Shown piece after piece: positions 1 to 11,400 of a stretch of 64,000 nt of DNA (positions are counted from its first letter, which is position 1; every line of letters begins with the position of its first letter). The notes under the pieces are model-generated. The model was not told where the DNA came from and ran no database searches. It was given only the letters and a program-made list of their open reading frames with translations. The DNA comes from Lophium mytilinum (taxonomy: Eukaryota > Ascomycota > Dothideomycetes > Mytilinidiales > Mytilinidiaceae): NCBI GenBank assembly GCA_010093605.1, contig MU004194.1:1569392-1633391 (forward strand), in the 5' to 3' direction. Both the position numbers and the translations under genes were made by a program.

Positions 1-2820
1 GGCTGCAATGTTGCTCACTCGACGCCACTGTGAGAGGTGGCCCGGCTGGCTGGTATGCACCTTTCCAAAAGGCAGTCTGGTAACCACCGCTTCGACCTTT
101 ATATGGCAGCCACGAATCTAGGCCTGCGGGGTTGCAGCCTTGCTCACTTCACGCCACCGTCAGGGGTGCCCTAGCTAGTAGGTAGCAACTCAGCCAAAAG
201 GTAGTCCATTTCCACTGCTCGGACACTTACATGGCGACCGCAGATCTAGGTATGCAGGACTGCGGTGTTGCTCGCTCGACGCCGCTGTATGGGGTACCCC
301 AGTTAGCAGGTAGCAACTTTGTCAGAAGGTACTCCAATGCCTCGAACGTTGGCCTTCGTATCGTGCACACAGATCTTACACGCTCAACACCACTGTAAGG
401 GGTGCCCTAGCTAGCAGGTAGCAACGGTATCAAACGGTACTCCAATTCCTCGTACGTTCACTTTTGTGTCGGGCAGATAGATCTTGCGGGCTCAACGTCG
501 CTGTAGGGGGTGCCCAGCCAGTGTGGAGCTAATTAGTTAAGGAGCAGCCTGGTTTCAAGCACCTTAGTCTTTACATCGTCTTACTAATATCCTACTGCGT
601 GGCTTCTATTCCTGCCGGCTGACGCCACCGTGAGGAGGAGCTTGGCTGGCTGCTGACCGGTTAGTCAAGATGTAGCCTGATTCAGAACGCTTCAACCTTG
701 ATATAAGAGCTTTTAGTTTGGGTACTAAGAACCAAGCGTTTTCACAGACTGGCCCGGTGTTAAGTCATACTTCAACGACGCACCAATTCGCGTCGCCCTC
801 GACCGCGGTTGTAGCTCGCTCAATACCGCTGTAAGGGGTGCCCCCGTCAGCACGTGATAGCGGCGTCAAAAGGTAGTCTGATCTTTACTGCGGTGGCCTT
901 CAAACCGTATCTGGAGTGTGAAAGTATCTGGGCCAACGTAACTCACCGCTTCCGCTTGAATTATGCCGCTCGACACCAATGTAAGGAGCACCCTAGCTAG
1001 AAGGAAGCCCGCTGACCAAGAGGTAACTCAATGTACATTGCGTTAATCTTCAAATCTACTAAGGATGTGAAGGCCACAAGCTCATAGACTAGATCCACTA
1101 TAGCAGCGCTAGTGCTTCATCGTTGCTCGTCCATTACCACTGTCAGGAGTAGCTCCGCCTGCAAGTGTTAGCTAGGTAAAGAGGCAGTCTGATATTTCCT
1201 ACATCATCCTTCACATCGGGCAACGCCACGCTCAAAACCCCGACGATGACCCGAGTCAAGCGTCTTCGCAGACTGGCCCGGCGAGGCCATATCTCATCAA
1301 TTCACCCTTCAATGCCGCGCTCGATATCGCAAATGTGGCTGACTGAACACCGCTGTCAGGGATGGCCCCGTCAGCACGCAATAGGTAGGTAAAAAGGCAA
1401 TTTGATATCGCCTAAATTGTCTTTCATAGCGGGTATGCGATACACAACTGCTGTAGCTTCAGTGTTGCTCGTTGAATACCACTGTAAGGGGTATTCCCAT
1501 TACTAGGTACCAACTGCACCAAAAGGTAGTCTGAAATCCGTTTCGTTGGCCTGTCACAAATTATGTTTCAGCAAATTAGCCGTCAATCAGATTGAGCATT
1601 GGACGATTTACTAACCAACCTGGCGCTCAAAACCGCGACAAAGGCACGAATTCAGCCTCTTCCTAGATTGGCTCGGGACGATGCCATCTTTCTATGAGTC
1701 CACCGCTCGACGCCGCGCTCCACACCGCGACTGGGACCTAGGCATTAGCCTATCGATAGCAGCAAAGCAACAGTAGCACTTTATTCAAGGTCCATCGTTC
1801 CATCATGACTACGTGAGTCTACCGTGTGAAGCAGCCCAGCTAGGCGATATTCAGTAAGCCGGAAGGTAGTCAAATTTCAATTGCGCCGACCTACGTATCT
1901 CCATAGAACGTGAATATCTAAAGTCTGGGCACTGACCCAGCTATCCCACAACACGCCTTTAATCTTGCGCGCTCGAAGCCGGTATTCGGTCCGTCAAAAG
2001 GTAGCCTAGTTTCCACTGCATTAGCCTTAACAATCTTTCCAAACGCAAGCATCTAAAGCTTGGGCATTTGCTTGGGAGAACTCAATGCAAGGCTTTCATT
2101 TTTGCGCGCTCGAGACCGCTGTGAAGGTTGGCCTAAGTAGTAGGTTCGAAGTTATTTAAGAGGTAGCCTGGTTCCTGCTACACCGACCTTGACATCCTTA
2201 GAAGCGTAAACTTTTGAAGCTTGGGCACTTACTTGGATATACTAATGCGCAGCTTTCCCTCTTGGTCACCTGATACCATTGTGAGAGTGGTCCCAGCTAG
2301 CCCGTATTGTGCCTGTCACAGAATACCCTAATACACAGTGCCTCAACCTTCACTCTGTATTTATACTACGCCCTGGAGTCAGAAGTTCGGGCGCACGGAT
2401 GTTACACTGCTCGGCTCTCGCTCTTGCACGGTCGATACCAGTGGAGAGGGTCCTCTAGGTAGCAGGCACCGAGTCAGCCAAAAAGCAGCCCGATCTCAAC
2501 GGCATCGACTCTTATATTATGTTCTTATCACGGTCCTGGACATTAAGTTCGGGCACGAGTATCTAGCTTCACGGTTTCCATTATTGCTCGTTGAGACCAG
2601 TGTAAGAGGTGTCCTAGGTAGCAGGTATTCAGTCAGTCAAGAAGTACCTTGGTTTCAACCGCATCGAACCTCATATTATGTGTTTATCACCGTCCTAGGT
2701 CATTCGGTTCGGCACACGGGTATCTCGCTTCACGGCTTTCAGTTCTGCACTCTCGACACCACTGTGAGGAATGACCCAGCTAGCAGGTGTGCAATTTGCC
2801 AAAGAGAAGACTCATGAGAA
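1..2820. repeat. Degenerate tandem-repeat array, open at left edge
   Basis: About 17 diverged copies of one unit follow each other. Each starts near a core resembling GACACCACTGTRAGGGGTGCC, then TAGCAGGTA, then AAAAGGTAGTCTGRTTTC. Core copies are seen near positions 20, 150, 279, 385, 492, 622, 821, 971, 1133, 1345, 1476, 2113, 2272, 2434, 2593 and 2755. Spacing is irregular (about 105-210 bp) on the left and regular on the right (159 and 162 bp for the last two steps). A 159-codon open frame at 2338-2817 exists only because the last units are close to multiples of three, and its translation repeats internally. Base composition is ordinary and CpA is present, so the array has not been RIP-mutated. 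The array stops near 2820. Function unknown; subtelomeric or satellite-like DNA is one possibility. Confidence 0.75.
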
Positions 2821-3300
2821 TAGGCTACTTATTGGCCCGTGATCGCATTGAGAAATGTGTGAGATTGAGTAATAAAGAAAATAGAAAACTTTTCGGGGAG
2901 CCTGGGATGAGTTTGTGGGAGTTGGAACGCTAGAAGAATGATGAAAGAGAGCCGGAAGCCTGGGTCTAAGTTACAAAGGAGGCAAGAAGGATATGTGGTG
3001 AGCTCAATGAAGAAAGGGCAAGTCGCACATGTGTGGTGACTGGAACGAGGTTGTCTAGTGCAATAGTGGGACAGCAAGATCGTTCGGTCCGAGCCAGAGA
3101 ATAGGGGACGCGGGGAAGGAAGTTGAGAAGATTTGAGTTGACGAGCGGGATACGAGAAGCTTCAAGACCCTGACCCTCCAAGATGCTTGGGCTGGACTAA
3201 GGGCGATTTTGCGAAACTACTTTTGTAAAAATTGGCCTTATGTGATGTTAGTAGTGCTAAAGTGTTGGACGGTTAATGGATGCTGCTCTTTGCGCTGCTC
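2821..3300. other. Intergenic, no gene seen
   Basis: Short overlapping frames on both strands show no domain, signal peptide or splice structure. The stretch separates the repeat array from the 3' end of the BTB-like gene and presumably contains its terminator. Confidence 0.5.
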
Positions 3301-4173
3301 TTACCTGGCTTTTGCAACGACCACCTTTCTTGGCGGAATAGGTGCTTTTGCGAGCGGGAGTGGGGGGCGGCCAAAAACTCCTCCAGTCCCGCTTTTGCGG
3401 CATTTGGCGAGCTCACTCCCAAGGTCCAGGGCAAACTCATTGTTCCACTCGATGTACGCGAGATCATTCTTAGCTATTCCATCCCTGGGAAGAGCGATAT
3501 ATCTCGCGACTTCGGCATCTGTCCACTTTGTCATGGCAGCGTCGAGAGCATGTTTCCTAGCGGAACTCCCAGCGCTTGTGTTTGAGTATACGTGATGTGG
3601 CACTGCAAGAATAGCGTCGGAGTCGGTGACCTCTTCGACCTTTTCCATTATAGCGCTGGAGACAATATCTTTGAAGACATTGTCTTCCATGCTACTAGCA
3701 ACATGGTAGCATGCGCATAGCCTCTTCCATTCCTCGCATGGCAATTCGGAGCCAGGCTCGAGAAGTGTGCATAGTTGTTTTGAGTGGACCCAGTGAAGAT
3801 AGATCCGGAAGCTCTCTGCTTCCAAGTCCCCCTTATAGACGTTGAGGCATGCAGGATTCTTCACACGCTCCTGGCGGTACCAAGCAGAACTTTTCTCGAG
3901 CAAGACATCGCACACTTTGAATAAGTGTGTGGCTTCAGCGACTCCAACGACAATTGCGAGACATCCTATCGGGCTAGATATCGTCAATGAGAAGCTCAAG
4001 GCAATAGTAAGAGGAGTCTCTGAAACCTACATTGAGAGGTCATTGAACGAACCTGGCGGCTCTTCGCGTATCTTTTTCTTGCCCCTTCTCCGCTTTTTGA
4101 CCGTTGGTCCATCGTCAGGCGGATGGACGGAGGTCGTGAGTGTACTTTCAAGAGGTACCTCTTGGAGATCCAT
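3301..4173 (-). CDS. BTB/POZ-like domain protein
   Basis: Two exons, complement(3301-3973, 4031-4173), encode 271 aa; the 57-nt intron has a GTAGGT donor and a CTAG acceptor and joins DLSI to PIGCLAIVV in frame. The first 48 residues are basic and include KKRRRGKKK, a likely nuclear signal. Residues of about 50-110 follow the pattern of fungal BTB/POZ domains: a hydrophobic strand, VCDVLLEKSSAWYRQERV in place of the usual hold-in and shell-helix region, and then FRIYLHWVHSKQL, which corresponds to the common F-x-x-Y-x-x-W-x-Y/H-x-G segment. The rest is alpha-rich with a Pro-rich end. BTB domains mediate dimerisation and often cullin-3 binding; the substrate is unknown. The BTB call is by pattern only, and the domain is divergent. 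Confidence 0.6.
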
Positions 4174-4882
4174 AGTTGCGTGTGCGATCGGCTAGTGGCT
4201 GAATGAAAGCGCAACCGAAGCTCGCGATTACGTGGAACTGATCGATGGTGGATGGAGACTTAGAGACCGTTGCTGCGGGTGGGGGAAGGAGTCATCTGGT
4301 AAATCGAAGTTCTGAAATTGGTGCTTGATCTGAGTTACTAGATAAGTGAAGAGGAGTGCATGACCCGGATGTAATTGGTCTTCGAACAACAGACAATGAA
4401 GTAGAAGGTAAAAGATGGAGGGGAAAATGTGCAGGATCGTTTAGGTAAACGAAGGGTGAGTTGGTCGTGGGACTGAACGGGGCTGAAGGCAAGCTGAACT
4501 TGTGAGAAAGTGAGAGCCCTGTATGATGTGGCTGTAAGAAGTCAGGAGCATGAAACACAGGAGACATTCTCATTCTTCTGATCTTGACCGAAAGGGAACA
4601 TATTCCGTGAAAGGAAGGGAACGGGCAGCTGACTACATAGTAAAATGCATACTACTGTCTCTTACCAGCAACCATCGTGAGTTGATTTATAGATCTAAAT
4701 CGTGCCCATCATGTAGACTAAATATTTGGGTTTACAAGGCACTCACACTCGATCAAAAAGATGATCTGTCAATCATGAAATCGCTACCAATGCATTCATG
4801 CCAGAGTAGGAACAGGGGTTTCCCCGATACCAGCCTAAAACTCCGAGTACCGCGCCCAAAAGAAGACTACCTCCACGGCCAC
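4174..4882. other. Intergenic between BTB-like gene and CNB1
   Basis: About 700 bases without a supported gene. The frames at 4292-4573 (-) and 4550-4897 (+) have no recognisable domain. The stretch should hold the promoter of the BTB-like gene and the 3' UTR of CNB1. Confidence 0.5.
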
Positions 4883-5679
4883 CTAGAATTGATCTAGCCC
4901 AGAGTCAGCGAAGAGAAGACTAATAAAAGACTATATCTACACCAACTCACCTAGCGTCATACTCATGGACACATCGGTATTCTCCACCATCTTCATGAAC
5001 TCCTCAAAGCTGATCTTGCCGTCGCCGTCGAGATCTGCCTCCATGATGGTCTTGTCCACAATCTGCACCGCTTGTCAGCTTTTAGGTGCCTGGAGGTTTC
5101 CCCCGACCGCTTCTGTGCGCTGATCACATACCTGCTGTAATTGCTGATCCTTCAAATTGCTTCCCACCATCATCTTCAGCACAATGAACAGCTCCCCATT
5201 GCTTATGAAACCATCTCGATCGATATCGTACACCTTGAACGCAAATCTCAGCTTCTCCTCCTTGTTTCCCTTGGCGCTGAATGCGCTCAGGCCGGACACG
5301 AACTCCTGGAAGTCGACGTCTCCGCCGCCGTCCTCGTCGAAGATGGCGATCATGCGGGTAGCGAGCGGGTTGGAGGAGACTTGTGGAAGGGCGAGGAACT
5401 CATCGCGCTCGATAGTACCAGAGTTGTCCTAGTAATAGCAAAAGTATTAGCCCACAATCCTCCAAATCAAACGGATCTGATCTAGAGATCTCGGCGTACC
5501 TTGTCCAGCTTCATAAACCGCTTGCGCAGCCTGTCCACCTCATCGCGATCAACTATAATTCCGTCAGCCTGACCTCACCTCCAGGCACACGAGCGGGCTT
5601 AAAACCACCGCAAGACAGGCGACGTACAATTGGACCCCGAGGCGATATTGTCCAGTATGGCGGAGTTAGCGTTCCCCAT
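4883..5679 (-). CDS. CNB1: Calcineurin regulatory subunit B
   Basis: Five exons, complement(4883-4893, 4951-5062, 5132-5428, 5500-5552, 5628-5679), give 174 aa, close to the usual length of fungal calcineurin B. The protein is the Ca2+-binding subunit that activates the calcineurin phosphatase. It starts MGNANS, a classical N-myristoylation signal. Four EF-hands are visible: [36 protein letters not shown] and [12 protein letters not shown]. The segments LRKRFMKLD and [22 protein letters not shown] are nearly invariant in the family. The last exon is only 11 nt and supplies most of the DQF end found in other filamentous fungi; without it the frame would end GELV. Intron lengths are 57, 69, 71 and 75 nt. 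The start lies 196 bp from the divergent DUF1770-like gene. Confidence 0.95.
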
Positions 5680-5875
5680 CGCGAATAGTAGTCCCTTGCG
5701 GTGCGGTATGCGGTGGTGGATGAGGGAGGAGGGGTCGTCGTGGTCTATCCCACATGCCCTAGCGCGCGATCTTGCCGAAACGTTAATCCGAGCCGAGATC
5801 GATCTCAAAGTGAAAGGCAGCTCCATCCGAGGTACATCATCGCCTCCAATAACGAATTGACGCTGTATACGCAGG
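5680..5875. promoter_or_regulatory. Shared bidirectional promoter, CNB1 and DUF1770-like gene
   Basis: The start codons of CNB1 (leftward) and the DUF1770-like gene (rightward) are only 196 bp apart, so both promoters and 5' leaders must share this interval. No TATA box is evident. Co-regulation is inference. Confidence 0.6.
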
Positions 5876-6550
5876 ATGGCATCTAACGTCCCCATGGAGA
5901 TCGCCTCCGCGATCCAGTCTGCGTCCATAAACCGCCACCCGGACCCCGCGCACGACATCAACCCATCCACCGCCGCGAGCCAGAAACAGCCCGTGACCAT
6001 ATCCTCCTCGCCCGCTGAATCCGACGTCGCTGAGGATGAGATTCCTGTGTCGATACTCAATCCCGTGCCGAGGCGGGCGGCCATGCCTCCGTTGCCGGAT
6101 ATGCGCTTCGAGCAGAGCTATCTGAAGCGAATTGAGAAGGCGGAGAGCTGGCAGGGCGTGCTCTGGATAACGTTTAGGGATGAGGTATGCGCCGCATGAC
6201 ATATTTAAAGGGTAGAGAACGAGGAAGCTCATGCGCATTTACAGGTTGTGTTTGCTCTAGCACAAGGCATGTTGTGGACCCTCGCGTTGTCCGGATGGAA
6301 GCACTGGAATCGTACGGCGAAGTTGAGTGGCAGCAGCATGGGAACGCGCCTTCGGAGGTGGTGGTGGGGTGTTAACAATTGGGAACTGCCGAAGGAGAGA
6401 GGGCTGAATGATACGAAGCTTGCTGCGGAGGTGAAGGAGGTGAGTAGGAGCTTCACAAAGGTTTGAGGCGAATGTTCTTTGGTCATGAATGAGGTCTAAT
6501 ATGCGTCATAGTACTACCAAGGAGAGTTCGCTAGTGCAGGTCAGGATTGA
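5876..6550 (+). CDS. DUF1770-like fungal protein
   Basis: Three exons (5876-6184, 6245-6439, 6512-6550) code for 180 aa. The N-terminal half is Ser/Pro-rich and polar. The conserved part runs from PVPRRAAMPPLPDMRFEQSY through WQGVLWITFRDEVVFALAQGMLWTLALSGWKHWNR to LRRWWWGVNNWELP, which I recognise from memory as the fungal DUF1770 pattern. The hydrophobic stretch around FALAQGMLWTLALSGW could be one membrane helix or a buried amphipathic helix. The first intron is 60 nt (GTATGC/ACAG), the second 72 nt (GTGAGT/ATAG). If the second intron is not removed, the protein ends VSRSFTKV instead of YYQGEFASAGQD. No molecular function is known to me. The head-to-head arrangement with CNB1 is the only contextual clue. 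Confidence 0.75.
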
Positions 6551-6989
6551 ATGTCGTCAAGGCGTATGTTATATTCGTAAAGGCAGCATTGCAGGCGTTA
6601 TGAGAGTCGGCCATCATATATGAGAATGGTGAGATAGAATCAAGCATTCCCGACTGGAGGCGCTACTCGCACAGCCTTCATCATCCTTGCTCTAACTTAT
6701 CACACGACATTTGACATTGCTTGTCACTGCTCGGAAGGTTTCAACGGAATATTAGTATGCTTGGCAAGCTATAAGCCTACTAGCGAGTTCGGACAGGCCG
6801 TTGAAGGTTCTTGTGTCCAAGCCGTATGCAAAAGCTTGAAACGCTTTAATATATCTTCGAAGAGCTGGAGACGATGCACTGGAAGACTTAGGACCTTTTT
6901 GAATTGAGCATAACTAAGAATGCCGTACACAAGCACCCGAGGGACGCTATCTAGCAGATGCGCTCATATCACAACCTAGACTTCGAGAG
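6551..6989. other. Convergent 3' intergenic region
   Basis: Both flanking genes end here (DUF1770-like rightward, MDR oxidoreductase leftward). Only 3' UTRs and terminators are expected; no gene was seen. Confidence 0.6.
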
Positions 6990-8129
6990 TCATTCCTGCG
7001 GATTTAGCACTACCTTTCCCTTGATTTTCCCTTCAAATACCTCTTTAGTAGCATCCCACAGTGCTCCCAAGCCGCCATCTCTCTTCTCAAACTTTACAGG
7101 CTGCACCAGCTTCTCAGTCAATACCTTCGGCAAGTATTCTCCATACCACCAGTCTCTAAATGCCGCATGCTCTTCCTTTTGACTCACTTGCGAGAATGGT
7201 AAGTAAACGCGGGTGACGTTCTCAGGCAACTCGACATCCCCACCAAGCACCGACGCAAAGGATCCGCCAGCAGGTTGAAGAAGCGCGGCGAGAGCTTTCT
7301 GAGAGGCTGGGTCTCCGCTTCCTGTGAAGAGATACTTGAATGGTGCATAGGCACGTAATTGCTCGACAACGTCTGGGCTCTTGTAGTCCAAGACTGTGGA
7401 GGCGCCCAGAGACTTCTGACGGTCGGTATCGCGGGCAGAGGCCGTAACGATGACTGTGTGGCCGACCTGGATGGGGTTAGTGGCTGCTGAGGGGGCATGC
7501 GCGGGATTGCAAGAACCGGAACACTTACACTCTTGGAGTATTGAACAGCGTACGACCCCACCGCACCGCCAGCACCCCAAATCAACACCTTCTCATCGGC
7601 AAAGCCCGTTCCTGGCTTCCCCATGCCAAGGAAGTTGTGCAATGCTGCAACGGCAGTCTGCAGCGGGAAGTCGACCAGCACTGCCTGCTCAAACGGAGTA
7701 TCACCGATCTTTATCGTCGTCAGCAAACTTCCAGCCTCGGACTCTCGAAGTTTCGCATACCTTCGCCACTGACTTCGCTCCCGCAATCACATACTTCTGC
7801 CAACATCCCTGTCGGAGGTTCTTCTGTGGGATCCCCGAATACGCCCCCGTGTCTGCTACAACTCGATCGCCGACTTTGAAGCCCTCTACGCCTTCGCCGA
7901 CAGCCTCAACTATTCCAGCAAGACTGGTGCCTAGAACTGCGGGAAAGGCTTCCAAGTTCCCTGCGCCAGTGTAGCCGGCGTGGAGGATCTTGGCGTCGAG
8001 TGGCTGGATGGCGATGCAATGATTCTTGATCAACACCTCACCCATCGAAGGAGTAGGCGTAGGCACTGCAGTTACCTCCAGCGGAGTAGAAGGAGCAGGG
8101 AGGAGCGCAGCGATATTCTGTTCAGCCAT
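6990..8129 (-). CDS. MDR-family oxidoreductase (zinc-type ADH/enoyl-reductase-like)
   Basis: Three exons, complement(6990-7466, 7529-7708, 7761-8129), encode 341 aa, typical of fungal medium-chain dehydrogenase/reductases. The GroES-like N-terminal part shows GEVLIKNHCIAIQPLDAKI and GTSLAGIVEAVGEGVEGFKVGDRVVA. The nucleotide-binding part shows VLIWGAGGAVGSYAVQYSKS followed by VGHTVIVTASARDTDRQKSLGA, the usual Rossmann turn for NADP(H). The Cys/His set for structural and catalytic zinc is not apparent, so a quinone- or enoyl-reductase-like activity is more likely than a zinc alcohol dehydrogenase. Introns are 62 and 52 nt. A large retroelement is inserted about 150 bp upstream of the start codon, which probably truncated or replaced the native promoter. 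Substrate unknown. Confidence 0.85.
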
Positions 8130-8284
8130 CTTTGTTGTCTTTACGTCTAGCGAAGAACCTGAAACACGAAGAACGTGAGGTTCGGGATCTTTCCTCTTGT
8201 TTGGTCTTAGACGGTTTTGGGCTTGCGGGCGGTGGGGCGTACGTCTTCAGCAACAGACAAAGCCTCCGGTCGGATAATTCGAGG

Positions 8285-8489
8285 TGTGATATTTCCGACC
8301 ACGTAATGTAAGAATTTGGAGGACAATAGATGTCGATTCTATGTAGGAATCTAGCTAGGCTATATACACGTTGGAGAGGCCCGTGCAGGCCTTAATTACA
8401 CTAGATCTATGTAGGAAAGCGTTCCTATAGTAGATCTATATATTACGTGCACAACATCTAAATATTAACCGTATATTAAGAATTCTATA
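8285..8489 (-). repeat. Left LTR of Gypsy element
   Basis: A 205-bp terminal repeat starting TGTGATATTT. It keeps clearly more CpA and TpG than its partner and is the less mutated LTR. It abuts the shortened upstream region of the MDR oxidoreductase gene. Confidence 0.85.
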
Positions 8490-11400
8490 TCCTCCCCTTC
8501 TAGATCTAATTTGCCATTAAATTACATTTATAATAGCACTTTGCGCTTACTACTTTACGCTGTGCGTTATTAGTATATTAGGCTATTAGCTTCTTTAGAA
8601 GCTTTAAAGCTTCCAGGGGTATATAATACTATAAAAGGTACATTAGCAGGCAGCAATATTATAGTAATATTACCTAAGAGGGGTTTAGAATTCTTTAGAG
8701 GTCTGCTACTATATTAGTAGGGGATAGTAGAGGCATTAGAATATTTAATAGCTTAATAGTAAGAAAGAATTAGAAGAGATTATAAAGTGTTTATAATAGA
8801 GGGAATTATAAGGTAATATAAATATTAGCATGCTAGCGCGCATTAGGTTCTAATGCGTAATTAGAGCTATAATAGCTAATAATAGGCTTATTAGAGATCT
8901 TATAAAGTCTCTTATAATCTAGTAAGAAGCTTATAATCTTATATAGGTCTAAGAAGCTATTAGTATATTATAGAGTAGTAAGTAGTAATCTAGAAGTAAT
9001 AGATTTAAAAATCTAAAGTATATATAAGGCCTTCTTAATACTCTTATACTCTTCCTTCTATACTTAACTTTCTTCTTTAAGGTTTAAGCTTCTCTTAACT
9101 TTAAAGGTTTATTAAAGACTCTTATAGCTTCTCTTCTTATTACTATTATCTTTCTTTATTAATTCTTTTATTAGAACTCTCTCTCTCTTAGCTTCTAGGC
9201 TACTTCTTCTTACTCTAAGTTAGCGTTATAACGTTACTTAATACCTAGCCGGGTTCTATAGCCTCTAGCTTACTCTATAGAAGAGATAGAGATAATAGAG
9301 GCAATAATTCTTTAGACTCTAGCTATAGTTATAAGATTCTACGCTTTTATAAATACTTAGGTATTTTAGCTTATAAAGCTTTATAGGCCTATAGTAAGTT
9401 TCTAATAATAGTTTAGCTCTTTCTCTTAATAAAGCTAATAAGATCTAGTTACTATTATACTTATATTAATTATTAACCTTTTAATAGTCTAGAGGTTCTA
9501 TAATCTATACTATGCATAGCTAATAGCCTTTAATAACTCTATCCTACTTTCTTAAGCCTTCTAACGCTATACTATAGCTCCTAATTATCTAAACTACGCT
9601 AAATACCTTCTAAAGTTTAAAGGTAGTAGTAGAGCTTAGAGGAATATACTACTTTAAGGGTTTCTTAGTAATATTAGAGATAATAAACTAATTTTAAATA
9701 AGAACTATAGCTATACTTTGCGCTTTATAGGCCTTCTTAAATAGTATTTAAGCTTAAGGGTAGATTATAGTAAGAATTCTAGGGCTTCTTCTACCTTTAA
9801 AGCCTGCAACTACTACTTAAGAATATTTTTAGAAGGCTATTAGTTTAGTAAATATATTTAGGCTTATAATCTAGATAGTTTTTCTCTCTACTAAGAATTC
9901 TATATAGAATGTTATTAGCAGAGCAGTAAGGGGACTTATTTATTCTAAGGTAAGTTTAGCTTTACTTTTAGAGTATCTTAGACTTAGCTAATATCTATTA
10001 TAGAAGAGTAGACTTTAATAGCTTATTAAAAGACTACTAGAGCTTACATTTAATAAGGTTGCTATAATATTACTAAGTTTATATCTTCTCTTCGCAACCA
10101 AGAATCTATTAAGGACCTAGCTAAAAATATAGTGCGCTTAGCCTTAGCTATATAGCTGCTAATAGAATTAATTTAAAGAAAGACTGCTATACTACCGCGT
10201 AATCTAGGTATTTCTTATACTTCTAAATCTCTAATAGCTTAATATTACCTATAGGGCTCTAGTAGTACTTCTACTTAGGCTTCTAGTTTAAAATCTAGCT
10301 TCTAGTAATTATCCGCAGCTACATTAGGTTTAGAAAATGCGGCTGCTTTAGGTTCTAGCACTTAAGGTCTAAGGTAATACTCCCTAACCTCTTCTACTTA
10401 GCCTTTAACTTCTCTAACTTTTTTAACCTTTTATTATTCTTCTTTAGGTTCTCTATAGCGCTTTTAAGATTCTACTTTTAATATGCTATTAAGCCGCCGC
10501 TTATCCCGGTTATCTATTAGTAATAATAATAACTCTACTAAAGAGACCCCTCTAAACTCTACTTAGCGTTAAATAGGCTCTCTAAATGCTATTCTCTAAG
10601 AGAATAGAGCTAGTAAGCATAGCTAAAATATATTAACTTAGAGCGCGCCTCTAAAATAGCCTTAGAAGGATAATAATAGCTATTCTAGTAGTAGTAGTAG
10701 CTATAGAAGTCCTAGTAGAAGAAGTCCCGGTAGTAGAATAGCTACCTAGAAGGACTAAGGGCGTGTCGGCTTAGCTATTATTAGTAGAAAAGCGTTAATT
10801 TTCCCTTCCCTTCTAGATATAAGAAGGGTTAAGTTTAATAGAAGTATAAGCTTAGCTTAGTTAATCTCTAATATAGGTTTTTAAATTTATTATCTTTTTA
10901 ATTCTCTAAAGATAAAATATAGCTAAATAAGTAATAATAAAGAATTAAATGCTTAAATCTAAATTAATAAAGGAAATCTAGGTAATAAATATATAGAGTT
11001 CTTCTAATACTCTATTAGCTTAGGATAGAAGCGCTATTTAAGCCCTCTTATACTTTCTTCTGCGCAACTCTATATTAAGAGCTTAGATAGGTTATATTAT
11101 AGGTATATTAAAATTACTATCTAAATCTAACTTATAATTACTGCTAGTATTCTTATTATTTTTAACGTCTATTATACTAGTATTACTACTAGAGAAGCTC
11201 TCTAATTAAATATTAGAGTTAGTATCCTTATCTAAGGACTTATTATTTATGCGCATTTTAGTATCCTTAGCTCTTAAGTTAATCCCTTTATCCTGTAGTT
11301 CCGCAGCATTATCGGTTTAAATAATAGTATTACCCCTTAGCCGCACGATAATAGTATCCCTATTATACTTATTATTATCTTAGTGCGCAGTATTAGATAA

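Noticed and set aside
2338-2817. 159-codon open frame
   Set aside because: It lies inside the tandem array and its translation repeats with the 159-162 bp unit; it is a by-product of unit length rather than a gene.
4550-4897. 115-codon plus-strand frame
   Set aside because: No domain, and it overlaps the terminal exon and last intron of CNB1 on the other strand.
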